Positions 26,467-37,719 of a DNA stretch of 64,000 nucleotides are shown here, piece after piece. The position numbers were made by a program, and so were the translations under genes. The DNA is from Pseudooceanicola atlanticus (GTDB taxonomy: Bacteria; Pseudomonadota; Alphaproteobacteria; Rhodobacterales; Rhodobacteraceae). The stretch spans positions 124,001-188,000 of the forward strand of contig NZ_AQQX01000005.1 in the NCBI RefSeq assembly GCF_000768315.1, given 5' to 3'. Each line of letters begins with the position of its first letter. Position 1 is the stretch's first letter. Under the pieces are notes generated by a model, which saw only the letters and a list, made by a program, of their open reading frames with translations, did not search any database and had not been told where the DNA came from.

Positions 26467-27408
26467 TCAGGTACCCTCCGCCGCTGGCCGGTCGATCACC
26501 AGCCCGCCGGAGAAGACCCGCGAGGGCCGGATATCCGCCTCGGTGATCGTGCTCAGCGCGGTTGCATCCAGCGGCCCTCCGCCCGCTTCGAACAACCTGT
26601 TCGCCTGGCGCAGGCGTGCCCGGTCCAACGCGTTGCGGATCGAACGGGCATTGGCGAAATGCGGCTGATTGCGACGCAGGGAAATATAGTCGGCCAGCGC
26701 CGCACTGGCCCCCTTGTCGAGGACGTAGTTCCGCTCTGCCAGCATCGATCCCGCGATCCACTCCAGCTCTGCATCGGAATAGTCGGGAAAGTCGATATGG
26801 TGCGCGATGCGGGACCGGAACCCGGGATTGGCGGTAAAAAACTTGTCCATCCGGTCGGCATAGCCGGCCATGATCACCACTAGGTCGTCCCGGTTGTTCT
26901 CCATGACCTGCAACAGGATCTCGATCGCTTCCTGGCCGTAATCGCGTTCGTTGTCAGGCTTGTAGAGGTAATAGGCCTCGTCGATGAACAGCACCCCGCC
27001 CATGGCCTTCTTCAGCACCTCCTTGGTCTTCGGCGCGGTGTGGCCGATGTACTGACCGACCAGGTCGTCGCGTGTCACGCTGACCAGATGGCCCTTGCGG
27101 ACATATCCAAGGCGATGCAACAGCCCCGCCATCTTCAGCGCCACGGTGGTCTTGCCGGTACCGGGATTGCCAGTGAAGGACATGTGAAGCGTCGGCGTGT
27201 CCTGCGTCAGCCCGAGCGACCGCCGCGCCCGGTCGACCAGAAGCAGGGCCGCGGTTTCGCGGATGCGCTGCTTGACCGGCGCCAGCCCGATCAACTCTTC
27301 ATCCAGCTCTCGCAGAACCTCCGCCACGCCCGAGCTTTCGTATTCCGCCGCCAGGTCCACATGTTCTGCCGTGCTGGCCGCCAAGTCTGCGCTTTCGCCA
27401 CCATCCAT
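26467..27408 (-). CDS. cbbX: Red-type RuBisCO activase CbbX (AAA+)
   Basis: CbbX remodels inhibited red-type RuBisCO by pulling the CbbL C-terminus through its ring. The 313-residue AAA+ protein has Walker A GNPGTGKT (about residues 75-82), Walker [11 protein letters not shown] (about residues 139-148), and a sensor region with [12 protein letters not shown]. The end matches CbbX proteins. The start could be ATG 27408 or one of two GTG codons at 27411 and 27414; a GAGGATC ribosome site lies upstream of all three. The strong hairpin and intergenic repeat just upstream may set its level relative to cbbS. Confidence 0.94.
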   Translation of the reverse strand: MDGGESADLAASTAEHVDLAAEYESSGVAEVLRELDEELIGLAPVKQRIRETAALLLVDRARRSLGLTQDTPTLHMSFTGNPGTGKTTVALKMAGLLHRLGYVRKGHLVSVTRDDLVGQYIGHTAPKTKEVLKKAMGGVLFIDEAYYLYKPDNERDYGQEAIEILLQVMENNRDDLVVIMAGYADRMDKFFTANPGFRSRIAHHIDFPDYSDAELEWIAGSMLAERNYVLDKGASAALADYISLRRNQPHFANARSIRNALDRARLRQANRLFEAGGGPLDATALSTITEADIRPSRVFSGGLVIDRPAAEGT

Positions 27409-27424
27409 CACCACTGATCCTCTT

Positions 27425-27454
27425 CATCTTGCCGAAAATACTCCCGGGGGGAGG
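27425..27454 (+). repeat. Intergenic hairpin repeat, copy 1
   Basis: CATCTTGCCGAAAATACTCC then CGGGGGGAG matches two other intergenic copies (41309-41338 and 58819-58845) over the core TTGCC-NN-AAATACTCCC. Here the hairpin arms are CTCCC and GGGAG. It lies between cbbS and cbbX on the strand opposite to transcription. Confidence 0.7.
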
Positions 27455-27455
27455 T

Positions 27456-27482
27456 CCGGAGGGGGCCGGCAGCCCCCTCCGG
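27456..27482. other. Perfect 11-bp hairpin between cbbS and cbbX
   Basis: CCGGAGGGGGC (27456-27466), loop CGGCA, GCCCCCTCCGG (27472-27482). Neither strand has a T run after it, so it looks more like an RNA stabiliser or partial attenuator that lowers cbbX relative to cbbL-cbbS than a full terminator. Confidence 0.7.
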
Positions 27483-27527
27483 CGGGGCGGGGCGGGGAAT
27501 CCGGCCCGATCGCTTCACTGGAACGGG

Positions 27528-27914
27528 TCAGCGGGCATCCCAGGCATAGGTCTGGGACCGGCCCGCCACATCAGTGCGCTGCATGTGCAGGCGCGGCTCC
27601 TCCGGCGGGCGGTTGACGATGAAGGACATCATCACCGTCTCGAAGCCGCGCGTCGCGTCGAAACCGACCAGGCGGATATAGCTCTCACCATGGGCCTTCC
27701 GGCATTCCTCCAGCTCCATCATCACACCCTTGGCGTCCTTCAGGTCGAACATCGGGTGGCCGAACATCTCCCAGTAGGTGTTCCGGGGATGGGGATCGTC
27801 GGTGAATTCGATGCCGACCGCCCAGTCGCGCGACAGCATGTATTCGACCTGCGCGGTGATCTGGTCATCGGTCAGGTCGGGCAGAAAGGAAAAGCATCCT
27901 TGGGTGATACGCAT
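27528..27914 (-). CDS. cbbS: RuBisCO small subunit, red type
   Basis: This 128-residue small subunit caps the CbbL octamer. The N-terminus MRITQGCFSFLPDLTDDQI and the segment HPRNTYWEMFGHPMFDL are typical of form IC/ID small subunits. The C-terminal extension (VNRPPEEPRLHMQRTD...RSQTYAW) is the red-type beta-hairpin that fills the central pore. It follows cbbL after 75 nt containing two stem-loops. Confidence 0.96.
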   Translation of the reverse strand: MRITQGCFSFLPDLTDDQITAQVEYMLSRDWAVGIEFTDDPHPRNTYWEMFGHPMFDLKDAKGVMMELEECRKAHGESYIRLVGFDATRGFETVMMSFIVNRPPEEPRLHMQRTDVAGRSQTYAWDAR

Positions 27915-27932
27915 TTCGGGTCTCCTGTCAGT

Positions 27933-27974
27933 GGCCGCCAGGGCGGCCGGCTCCCTCTCCGCACGAAGAGAGGG
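27933..27974. other. Tandem stem-loops in the cbbL-cbbS spacer
   Basis: GGCCGCC (27933-27939) pairs with GGCGGCC (27942-27948), and CCCTCTC (27953-27959) pairs with GAGAGGG (27968-27974). In the leftward transcript these follow the cbbL stop directly, where they could protect cbbL mRNA ends or tune the cbbL:cbbS ratio. Confidence 0.55.
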
Positions 27975-27989
27975 CTGTGATGAGGGGGG

Positions 27990-30555
<2,566 letters not shown>

Positions 30556-30570
30556 CTGCGCATCTCCTCC

Positions 30571-31779
30571 TCAAGCGGCATCTTGGGTCGTCATCAGGGC
30601 CGCGACGCCGGGTAGCGTGCGCCCCTCCAGCCATTCGAGGAACGCGCCCCCGGCGGCCGAGACATAGGTGAAATCCTCGCTCACCCCGGCGGCGTTGAGC
30701 GCGGCGACCGTATCGCCCCCGCCGGCCACGCTGGTGACATCACCCCGGCGGGTCAGGCGCGCGGCCTCCTGCGCCAGCGCGACGGTGGCCCTGTCGAACG
30801 GCGGTATCTCGAAGGCGCCGAGCGGACCGTTCCACAGGATCGTGGCCGAGCTTTGCAGCGCGTCGGAAAAGCGGCGCAGGCTTTCCGGACCTGCATCGAG
30901 GATCATTTCGTCCTCGGCACAGCCATCAGCGGGGACCCTGCGATGCGCGGCCCCGGCGGTGAAATCGCGGGCGGTGACCACGTCGACCGGCAACAGGATC
31001 TCGCAGCCGCTGCGGGCGGCACGGGCGCGGATATCGGCCACCGTGTCGACCTGATCCGCCTCGTGCAGGGACCGGCCCATGGGATGACCGTCCGCAAAGA
31101 GAAAGGTATTGGCCATGCCGCCGCCGATGATGATCCGGTCGACCTTGGCGACGAGGTTCCGCAGCACGGGTATCTTGCTGGATACCTTGGCGCCGCCGAC
31201 AATCGCGACGGAGGGGCGCCTGGGCGCCTCCAGAGCAGCGGCCAGCGCGTCCAGTTCCTCGACCATGAGCGGGCCGGCAACGCTCGGGATCAGCCTGGCA
31301 ATCCCCTCTGTCGAGGCATGGGCGCGGTGTGCGCAGGAAAACGCGTCGTTGACGTAGATGTCACCCAGCCGGGCCAATGCACGGGCCAAGGCCGGATCGT
31401 TCGCCTCCTCCCCCGGTTCGAACCGGACGTTTTCACACAGAAGCACCTCGCCGTCGGGCAGCGCGCCGGCCTCCTCCTCGGCCTTGGGGCCGCAGGTGTA
31501 TTCGCAGAACCGCACCGGTCGTCCAAGCGCGCGGGCCAGCGGCTGCACCAATTGGCCGACGGACATCCCGTCGCGCCGCTGGCCACCGGGCCGTCCCAGA
31601 TGTGTCAGAAGAACCACTCGCGCGCCCTGCACCAACAGCGGCTTCATCCCTTCGGCGAACCGCTCGATCCGGGTGGCATCGGTGACAATCCCGTCCCGGA
31701 TCGGCACGTTCAGGTCGGCCCGCACCAGCACGCGCCGGCCCCGGACATCCATGTCCGCGATGGTCCGCAGCCCGATCAT
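30571..31779 (-). CDS. pgk: Phosphoglycerate kinase
   Basis: Pgk phosphorylates 3-phosphoglycerate in the Calvin cycle direction. The 402-residue protein has VLVRADLNVPI (about residues 16-26), LTHLGRPGGQRR (about residues 57-68), GGAKVSSKIPVL (about residues 194-205), and SVAGGGDTVAALNAAG near the end. The ATG overlaps the gap stop as ATGA. A longer upstream frame would run into gap and is rejected. Having both gap and pgk inside the cbb operon gives a near-complete cycle in one transcript. Confidence 0.95.
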   Translation of the reverse strand: MIGLRTIADMDVRGRRVLVRADLNVPIRDGIVTDATRIERFAEGMKPLLVQGARVVLLTHLGRPGGQRRDGMSVGQLVQPLARALGRPVRFCEYTCGPKAEEEAGALPDGEVLLCENVRFEPGEEANDPALARALARLGDIYVNDAFSCAHRAHASTEGIARLIPSVAGPLMVEELDALAAALEAPRRPSVAIVGGAKVSSKIPVLRNLVAKVDRIIIGGGMANTFLFADGHPMGRSLHEADQVDTVADIRARAARSGCEILLPVDVVTARDFTAGAAHRRVPADGCAEDEMILDAGPESLRRFSDALQSSATILWNGPLGAFEIPPFDRATVALAQEAARLTRRGDVTSVAGGGDTVAALNAAGVSEDFTYVSAAGGAFLEWLEGRTLPGVAALMTTQDAA

Positions 31780-32777
31780 TGCAGCCGCCCCATGACGACC
31801 GCGGCATCGGCCATCCGGTTGGAGAAACCCCATTCGTTGTCGTACCAGCTGAGGATGCGGACCATGTTACCGTCCAGCACCTTGGTCTGATCCAGGTGGA
31901 AGACCGAAGACCGGCTGTCATGGTTGAAATCGATGCTGACATTCTTGGCGTCGGTATAGCCCAGGATACCGCGCATCGGGCCATCGGCGGCGGCGATGAT
32001 GGCCGCGTTGACCTCTTCTGCCGTGGTGGGGCGGGCGGATTCGAAGACCAGGTCGACGACCGAGACATTGGGCGTCGGCACCCGGATCGCGAAGCCGTCC
32101 AGCCGGCCCGACAGCTCTGGCAGCACGAGCCCCACGGCCTTGGCCGCGCCGGTCGAGGTCGGGATCATCGAAGAGGCCGCCGCACGCCCCCGGTAGAGAT
32201 CCTTGTGCATCGTATCCAGCGTCGGCTGATCGCCGGTAAAGCTGTGGATCGTGGTCATGATCCCCTTGTTGATGCCGATGGCGTCGTTCAGCACCTTCGC
32301 AACCGGAGACAGGCAATTCGTCGTGCAGGACGCGTTGGAGACGACGACGTCCTCATCCCCCAGCGTTTCATCGTTCACGCCGAAGACGATGGTCTTGTCC
32401 GCCCCGTCCGCCGGGGCTGAGACCAGCACCCGGGACGATCCGTTGGCCAGATGTGCTGCCGCCCTGTCCCGCGCGGTAAAGATGCCAGTGCATTCCATTG
32501 CCACGTCCACCCCGTCCCAGGGCAGCGCCGAGGGATCACGTTCGGCCGTCACGCGGATCGGACCATAGCCCAGGTCCATGCAATCCCCCTGCACCGTGAC
32601 CTCGCCCGGAAAACGGCCATGGACACTGTCGAAGCGCAGAAGGTGGGCATTGGTCTCGACCGGGCCAAGATCGTTGATGGCGACGACGCGGATGTCGTTG
32701 CGCCCCCCTTCGACGATGGCGCGCAGCACGTTGCGGCCGATCCGGCCAAAGCCGTTGATGGCGACATTGATGGTCAT
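31776..32777 (-). CDS. gap: Glyceraldehyde-3-phosphate dehydrogenase, type I
   Basis: The 333-residue enzyme reduces 1,3-bisphosphoglycerate. It has INGFGRIGRNVLRA (cofactor fold, about residues 7-20), the catalytic Cys in SNASCTTNCLSPV (about residues 149-161), and SWYDNEWGFSNRM near the C-terminus. The cofactor preference was not determined. It lies between tkt and pgk, with the pgk start overlapping its stop. Confidence 0.96.
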   Translation of the reverse strand: MTINVAINGFGRIGRNVLRAIVEGGRNDIRVVAINDLGPVETNAHLLRFDSVHGRFPGEVTVQGDCMDLGYGPIRVTAERDPSALPWDGVDVAMECTGIFTARDRAAAHLANGSSRVLVSAPADGADKTIVFGVNDETLGDEDVVVSNASCTTNCLSPVAKVLNDAIGINKGIMTTIHSFTGDQPTLDTMHKDLYRGRAAASSMIPTSTGAAKAVGLVLPELSGRLDGFAIRVPTPNVSVVDLVFESARPTTAEEVNAAIIAAADGPMRGILGYTDAKNVSIDFNHDSRSSVFHLDQTKVLDGNMVRILSWYDNEWGFSNRMADAAVVMGRLQ

Positions 32778-32789
32778 CTTGTCAGGTCC

Positions 32790-34784
32790 TCACTTCTGGG
32801 TCAGGGTCTTGGCCGCCGCGACGACGGCCTCGGGCGTGATGCCAAAATGGGTGTAAAGTTCCGCCGCCGGCGCAGAGGCGCCAAAGCCTGTCATGCCAAC
32901 GAAAGCGTCATCGCGATCCAGCATCAGGTCCCAGCCCTGACGCACCGCGGCCTCGATCCCGACCCTGGGAGCGGAGCCGAGGATCTCGGCGCGGTAGGCG
33001 TCGGGCTGAGTGGCGAAAAGCTCGAAACTCGGGGCGGACACGACCGCGGCCTGCAACCCGGCCTCGGCCAGTCGGTCGGCTGCGGTCATCGCGATCTCGA
33101 CCTCGGAGCCAGTGGCGATCAGCGTCACGTCACGCCCACCCGCAGGGTCCCGCAGCAGGTAGGCCCCGCGCGCGGTCAGGTTCGCTTGCGTGTGGTCGAT
33201 GCGCAATGTCGGCAGGCCCTGCCGCGACAGGCACAGCAAAGTGGGTGTCGTCGTTGCGGTGGCCGCGATCTGCCAGGCCTCGGCTGTTTCCACCGCATCG
33301 GCGGGGCGGATCACGGTGAGGTTGGGCATGGCGCGGAGGCTCGCGATCGTCTCAACAGGCTGGTGGGTCGGCCCGTCCTCGCCCAGTCCGATGGAATCGT
33401 GGGTCATGACGTAGGTGACCGGCACCCCCATCAGCGCCGATAGCCGGATCGAGGGACGGCAATAATCGGCAAAAGCCAGGAAGGTACCGCCATAGGGCCG
33501 GAACCCACCATGCAGCGCGATCCCGTTCATCGCCGCCGCCATCCCGTGTTCGCGGATGCCGTAATGAATGTAATCGCCAGAGAAATCGTCGCGGGTCACG
33601 GCCCGCTGCCCCTTGCTGCGGGTGTTGTTCGATCCGGTCAGATCGGCAGAGCCGCCCACGGCATTCGGCAGTTTGGCATTGACCACGTCCAACGCCATTT
33701 CGCTCGCCTTCCGCGTCGCGACCTTTGGCGCATCGGCACTCAGCCGCGCCTTGTAGGCGTTGATCGCGGTATCGAGCCTCTGCGCATCCGGCGTAGCCAT
33801 GCTTGCCAGAAAGCCCGTCCGGTTCGGGGCCGCGTTCAACCGATCCGCCCAGGCGCGATGTGCAGCCGCCCCGCGCCGGGCCACATCATGCCAAAGCTCG
33901 TAAACCTCGCGCGGGATGTCGAACGGATCGCTCGTCCAGCCGAGGGTCGCGCGGGCTGCCGCGATTTCCTCGGCACCCAGCGGCGCGCCGTGGATGCCGG
34001 ATGTGCCCTGCTTGCCGGGGGCGCCATACCCGATCACGGTTCGGCAGGCGATCAGGCTGGGGCGCGGATCCTTGCGCGCCGCATCGATTGCGCGGGCGAT
34101 GTCTTCGACATCATGCCCATCGACCGCCACGACATGCCAGCCGGCGGCCGCGAAGCGTGCCTGCTGATCGGTGGAGGTCGACAGGTCCGTCGCGCCGTCG
34201 ATGGTGATCCGGTTGTCGTCCCACAGCACGATCATCCGGCCCAGGCCAAAATGACCCGCCATGTCGATTGCCTCGTGGCTGATGCCCTCCATCAGGCAGC
34301 CGTCTCCGGCCATCACATAGGTGAAATGATCGACCAGGTCGCTGCCGAAGCGGGCATTTTGCATCCGTTCGGCCAGTGCCATGCCGACCGCCGTGGCGAT
34401 CCCCTGCCCCAGCGGCCCGGTCGTCGTCTCGATCCCGTCCGCATGACCGTATTCCGGATGGCCCGCCGTGCGCGCGCCCATCTGGCGGAAGCGGCGCAGC
34501 TGGTCCATGTCCATATCCGCATAGCCCAGCAGGTGGTTCACGGCATAGATCAGCATTGACCCGTGCCCCGCCGACAGAACGAACCTGTCCCGGTCGGCCC
34601 AGCCCGGCGCGGACGGGTCGAGCGTCACAAAGCGGTTGAACAGGACCGCGGCGACGTCGGCCATGCCCATCGGCATGCCGGGATGGCCGGAACTTGCCTG
34701 CTCCACCGCGTCCATCGTCAGGGCACGGATGGCATTGGCCATGAGGGTTTCCGAATGGATGGTGGTGTGATCGATCTTGTTCAT
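32790..34784 (-). CDS. tkt: Transketolase
   Basis: This 664-residue thiamine-diphosphate enzyme moves two-carbon units in the regenerative phase. Family segments are [13 protein letters not shown] (about residues 33-45), [19 protein letters not shown], the ThDP motif [16 protein letters not shown] (about residues 154-169), and [18 protein letters not shown] (about residues 455-472). Placement after cbbP marks it as cbbT. Confidence 0.96.
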   Translation of the reverse strand: MNKIDHTTIHSETLMANAIRALTMDAVEQASSGHPGMPMGMADVAAVLFNRFVTLDPSAPGWADRDRFVLSAGHGSMLIYAVNHLLGYADMDMDQLRRFRQMGARTAGHPEYGHADGIETTTGPLGQGIATAVGMALAERMQNARFGSDLVDHFTYVMAGDGCLMEGISHEAIDMAGHFGLGRMIVLWDDNRITIDGATDLSTSTDQQARFAAAGWHVVAVDGHDVEDIARAIDAARKDPRPSLIACRTVIGYGAPGKQGTSGIHGAPLGAEEIAAARATLGWTSDPFDIPREVYELWHDVARRGAAAHRAWADRLNAAPNRTGFLASMATPDAQRLDTAINAYKARLSADAPKVATRKASEMALDVVNAKLPNAVGGSADLTGSNNTRSKGQRAVTRDDFSGDYIHYGIREHGMAAAMNGIALHGGFRPYGGTFLAFADYCRPSIRLSALMGVPVTYVMTHDSIGLGEDGPTHQPVETIASLRAMPNLTVIRPADAVETAEAWQIAATATTTPTLLCLSRQGLPTLRIDHTQANLTARGAYLLRDPAGGRDVTLIATGSEVEIAMTAADRLAEAGLQAAVVSAPSFELFATQPDAYRAEILGSAPRVGIEAAVRQGWDLMLDRDDAFVGMTGFGASAPAAELYTHFGITPEAVVAAAKTLTQK

Positions 34785-34796
34785 CTCGGCCTCCGG

Positions 34797-35669
34797 TCAG
34801 GTGCGCTTTGCGTCGCGCACAAGGCGGTCAATCATCGGGGTGAAGATCAGCTGCATCGCCAGGTCGAGCTTGCCGCCCGGAATGACGATGGAGTTCGCGC
34901 GGCTCATCCAGCTGTCGTGGATCATCGAGGTCAGGTAGGGAAAATCGATGCCGTGCGGGTTTTTGAACCGGATGACGACAAGGCTTTCATCCGCCGTCGG
35001 AATCCACCGGGCGATGAACGGGTCCGAGGTATCGACCACCGGCACACGCTGAAAGTTCACATCCGTTTCAATGAATTGCGGGCAGATGCAATGCACGTAG
35101 GCATGCATGCGCCGCAGGATCGTGTCGGTTACCGCTTCGGTCGTGTAGCCGCGGCTGGCGCGATCGCGGTGGGTCTTCTGTATCCATTCCAGGTTGATGA
35201 CCGGCACGACCCCGATCTTCAGATCCGCATGCCGGGCCAGGTTGACCTCGTCGTTGACGACGGCGCCATGCAGCCCCTCGTAGAACAACAGGTCCGAGCC
35301 GTCCTCGAACGGTTCCCAATCGGTGAAGGAGCCCGGTGCCGCGCCATAGCGTGCTGCCTCGTCTTCGTCGTGAACGTAGTGGCGGGTGACGCCCTTGCCG
35401 GTTTCGCCGTAGGTGCGGAACACCTCTTCAAGCCGGTCGAGGATGTTGGCGTCATAGGAAAAATGGCTGAAGGTTTCGTCGCCCGACGCCTTCCGCGCAT
35501 CCAGTTCCGCCTTCATCGCCATGCGGTCATAGCGGTGGAAGGCATCGCCCTCGATCGAGACCGCCGTGACGCCTTCGCGCCGGAAAATCTGGTCGAAGGT
35601 GCTCTTGACCGTGGTGGTGCCCGCGCCGGAGGACCCGGTGACGGAGATGATCGGATGTTTGCTGCTCAT
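34797..35669 (-). CDS. cbbP: Phosphoribulokinase
   Basis: CbbP makes ribulose-1,5-bisphosphate. The 290-residue proteobacterial-type (class I) kinase has a P-loop VTGSSGAGTTTVK (about residues 9-21), the Asp/Arg substrate region SIEGDAFHRYDR (about residues 36-47) and YEGLHGAVV (about residues 129-137). ATG 35669 is chosen because GTGAGGA precedes it and homology starts there; an upstream extension would cross the fbp stop. There is a 10-nt gap after fbp. Confidence 0.95.
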   Translation of the reverse strand: MSSKHPIISVTGSSGAGTTTVKSTFDQIFRREGVTAVSIEGDAFHRYDRMAMKAELDARKASGDETFSHFSYDANILDRLEEVFRTYGETGKGVTRHYVHDEDEAARYGAAPGSFTDWEPFEDGSDLLFYEGLHGAVVNDEVNLARHADLKIGVVPVINLEWIQKTHRDRASRGYTTEAVTDTILRRMHAYVHCICPQFIETDVNFQRVPVVDTSDPFIARWIPTADESLVVIRFKNPHGIDFPYLTSMIHDSWMSRANSIVIPGGKLDLAMQLIFTPMIDRLVRDAKRT

Positions 35670-35679
35670 CTGGCTGTCC

Positions 35680-36681
35680 TCACTTCCGGAAAAGGCCGCG
35701 ATTGGCAAAAAGCGCTGCCGCTTCGAGCGGGGGCAGATCGTGATAGACCGCCAGTTGGCCTACCTTCTCGGGCGAGCCGAAGACGAAGGGAGTACGCGCA
35801 TGCAGGGATTGCGCTGCCTGGGTCAGGATCGGCTCCATCCCGTCGGTCGCCGCCCCTCCGGCCTGTTCGACAAGAAAGGCGATCGGGGCGCATTCATAGA
35901 CCATGCGCAGGCGGCCGGATTGATAGCCGGGCCGCTTGTCGGAAGGGTAAAGGAAGATGCCGCCCCGGGTGATGATCCGATGCGTTTCAGCGACCAGGGA
36001 GGCGACCCAACGCATGTTGTAGTCCCGCGCCCTCGGCCCTTCGGCTCCGGCGAGGCAATCGTCGATATAGGCGCGCACGGGGTCTGGCCAATGCCGGTAG
36101 TTCGAAGCGTTGATCGCGAATTCCTGGCTGGCCACGGGCATCCGGATCGGACCGCCCGGCGTCTCGACAAAGCGGCCCTTGGCCCGGTCCAGCACGTAGA
36201 GGAACGCGCCGTCACCAAAGGTCACGACAAGGTTTGTCTGCGGGCCGTAGATGATATAACCCGCCGCGATTTGATCCCGTGCCGGACGCAGGAGACTCTC
36301 CTCGGCCGTGGCGGCGGCAGGAAAGATGGAAAAGATCGTGCCGATGGAGACGTTGACGTCGATGTTCGACGATCCGTCCAGGGGATCGATCGCCAGGGCA
36401 AAGGCCCCATCGGTGTCGATTTCTGCGACGTCCTGCTGCTCTTCCGAGGCATAGTAGCGGATGCCGGTGCCGCGCAGAGCAAGGTGGAACGCGTCATCGG
36501 CGATCAGGTCCAGCGCCTTCTGGCCGTCGCCATCGGTATTGGTGCCCATGGAGGCCGCCATGTCACCGGCGAGCCCACCCATTGCGATGCGGTCCGCCAG
36601 GTCGATCCCGACGGTGCAGAGTGCCTCCATGATCGGGCAAAGCGATGCGGGGATCCTGCGCGGATCTATCGTTCGTGCCAT
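35680..36681 (-). CDS. cbbF: Fructose-1,6-bisphosphatase, class I
   Basis: The 333-residue enzyme removes the C1 phosphate of fructose-1,6-bisphosphate (and in many cbb operons that of sedoheptulose-1,7-bisphosphate). The metal site is in [23 protein letters not shown] (about residues 97-119), and [18 protein letters not shown] (about residues 263-280) is the conserved end region. CGGGAGGAGA precedes the ATG. It is the first gene of the operon, divergent from cbbR. Confidence 0.95.
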   Translation of the reverse strand: MARTIDPRRIPASLCPIMEALCTVGIDLADRIAMGGLAGDMAASMGTNTDGDGQKALDLIADDAFHLALRGTGIRYYASEEQQDVAEIDTDGAFALAIDPLDGSSNIDVNVSIGTIFSIFPAAATAEESLLRPARDQIAAGYIIYGPQTNLVVTFGDGAFLYVLDRAKGRFVETPGGPIRMPVASQEFAINASNYRHWPDPVRAYIDDCLAGAEGPRARDYNMRWVASLVAETHRIITRGGIFLYPSDKRPGYQSGRLRMVYECAPIAFLVEQAGGAATDGMEPILTQAAQSLHARTPFVFGSPEKVGQLAVYHDLPPLEAAALFANRGLFRK

Positions 36682-36745
36682 CTTGTCTCCTCCCGGCGGG
36701 CCTTGATCTGGCCCGTCCCGAGTTGAGACCTTCCATTTTCGCTGA

Positions 36746-36762
36746 TTTTATGAAATTTAAAA
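36746..36762. promoter_or_regulatory. Probable CbbR operator in the cbbF-cbbR divergent region
   Basis: TTTTA (36746-36750), 7-nt spacer TGAAATT, TAAAA (36758-36762) is a perfect inverted repeat that fits the TNA-N7-TNA form reported for CbbR sites (here TTA-N7-TAA). It lies 34 nt before the cbbR ATG and 65 nt before the cbbF ATG, in the only AT-rich part of the region. Confidence 0.55.
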
Positions 36763-36795
36763 AGGATCAACCTGAGTTAAGAAAAATCCAACCCC

Positions 36796-37713
36796 ATGAT
36801 CCCGGCCCTGACCTTTCGCCAGTTGCGCGCCTTGCAGGCTGTTGCCGACCACGGCTCTTTTTCCGGCGCGGCAGAGGCGTTGCGCCTGACCGCTCCGGGC
36901 GTTCATACGCAATTGAAAAACCTGGAAAACCTGACCCAGGCCACTCTGCTGGATCGCAGCACGCCCGGCGCGCTGAAGCTGACCCCCGCGGGGCGGTTGC
37001 TGGTCGCGTCGGCACAGCGGATCGAGTCGGACCTGTCCAAGACACTGCGCGACATTGACGCATTGGGCGAAGGGCGGATCGGGCAGGTTCGGCTGGGCGT
37101 GGTCAGCACCGGCAAGTATTTTGCCCCGATGCTGGTGGCCCGACTCAAACGCGCCAGCCCGGATGTCGAGATCATCCTGGAGATCGGGAACCGCGAACAG
37201 ATCATCACCATGCTCAAATCGCGGTCCCTGCACCTGGCCATCATGGGACGACCACCGCGCGAACCATTGGTGACGTCCGAGGTGATCGGCCCGCACCCGC
37301 ATGTGCTGATCGCCGCGCCCGACCATCCGTTGGCCAACGCCCGGGACATCCCGGACCAGACGCTGCTGAAGGAAACATTCATCCTGCGGGAGGAAGGGTC
37401 AGGCACGCGGATACTGATGAACCGTTACCTCGACCGGATCGGCGAAGGCGCGCCCTTCGCATCCATTGTCATGGGCAGCAACGAAACGATCAAGCAGGCC
37501 GTGATCGCCGGGCTGGGCATCGCGATGATTTCCCAGCACACGGTGATCGAGGAATTGCGCAGCGGCCGCCTGGTCCGACTGGCCGCGCAGGGTCTTCCGA
37601 TCCTGCGCAACTGGTATCTGCTATATCCGACCGAGGCGGGGCTCAGCCCCGCCGCAAACCGCATCCACGGCCTGATCTCGGAAACCCGGGGGGATTTCCT
37701 GCCCGACCTGTAA
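36796..37713 (+). CDS. cbbR: LysR-type regulator CbbR
   Basis: The 305-residue LysR-type protein has an N-terminal helix-turn-helix (FRQLRALQAVADHGSFSGAAEALRLTAPGVHTQLKNLE, about residues 7-44) and a periplasmic-binding-like effector domain. Divergent position from cbbF and fold agree with CbbR, the activator of cbb operons that responds to metabolites such as RuBP or NADPH. The stop is only 6 nt from the convergent dcp stop, with no terminator between. Confidence 0.93.
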   Translation: MIPALTFRQLRALQAVADHGSFSGAAEALRLTAPGVHTQLKNLENLTQATLLDRSTPGALKLTPAGRLLVASAQRIESDLSKTLRDIDALGEGRIGQVRLGVVSTGKYFAPMLVARLKRASPDVEIILEIGNREQIITMLKSRSLHLAIMGRPPREPLVTSEVIGPHPHVLIAAPDHPLANARDIPDQTLLKETFILREEGSGTRILMNRYLDRIGEGAPFASIVMGSNETIKQAVIAGLGIAMISQHTVIEELRSGRLVRLAAQGLPILRNWYLLYPTEAGLSPAANRIHGLISETRGDFLPDL

Positions 37714-37719
37714 CGCGGA

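Noticed and set aside
27481-27500. G-quadruplex in the G4-C-G4-C-G4 run
   Set aside because: Only three full G4 runs are present, on the non-template side of the cbb transcript; insufficient to claim a functional structure.
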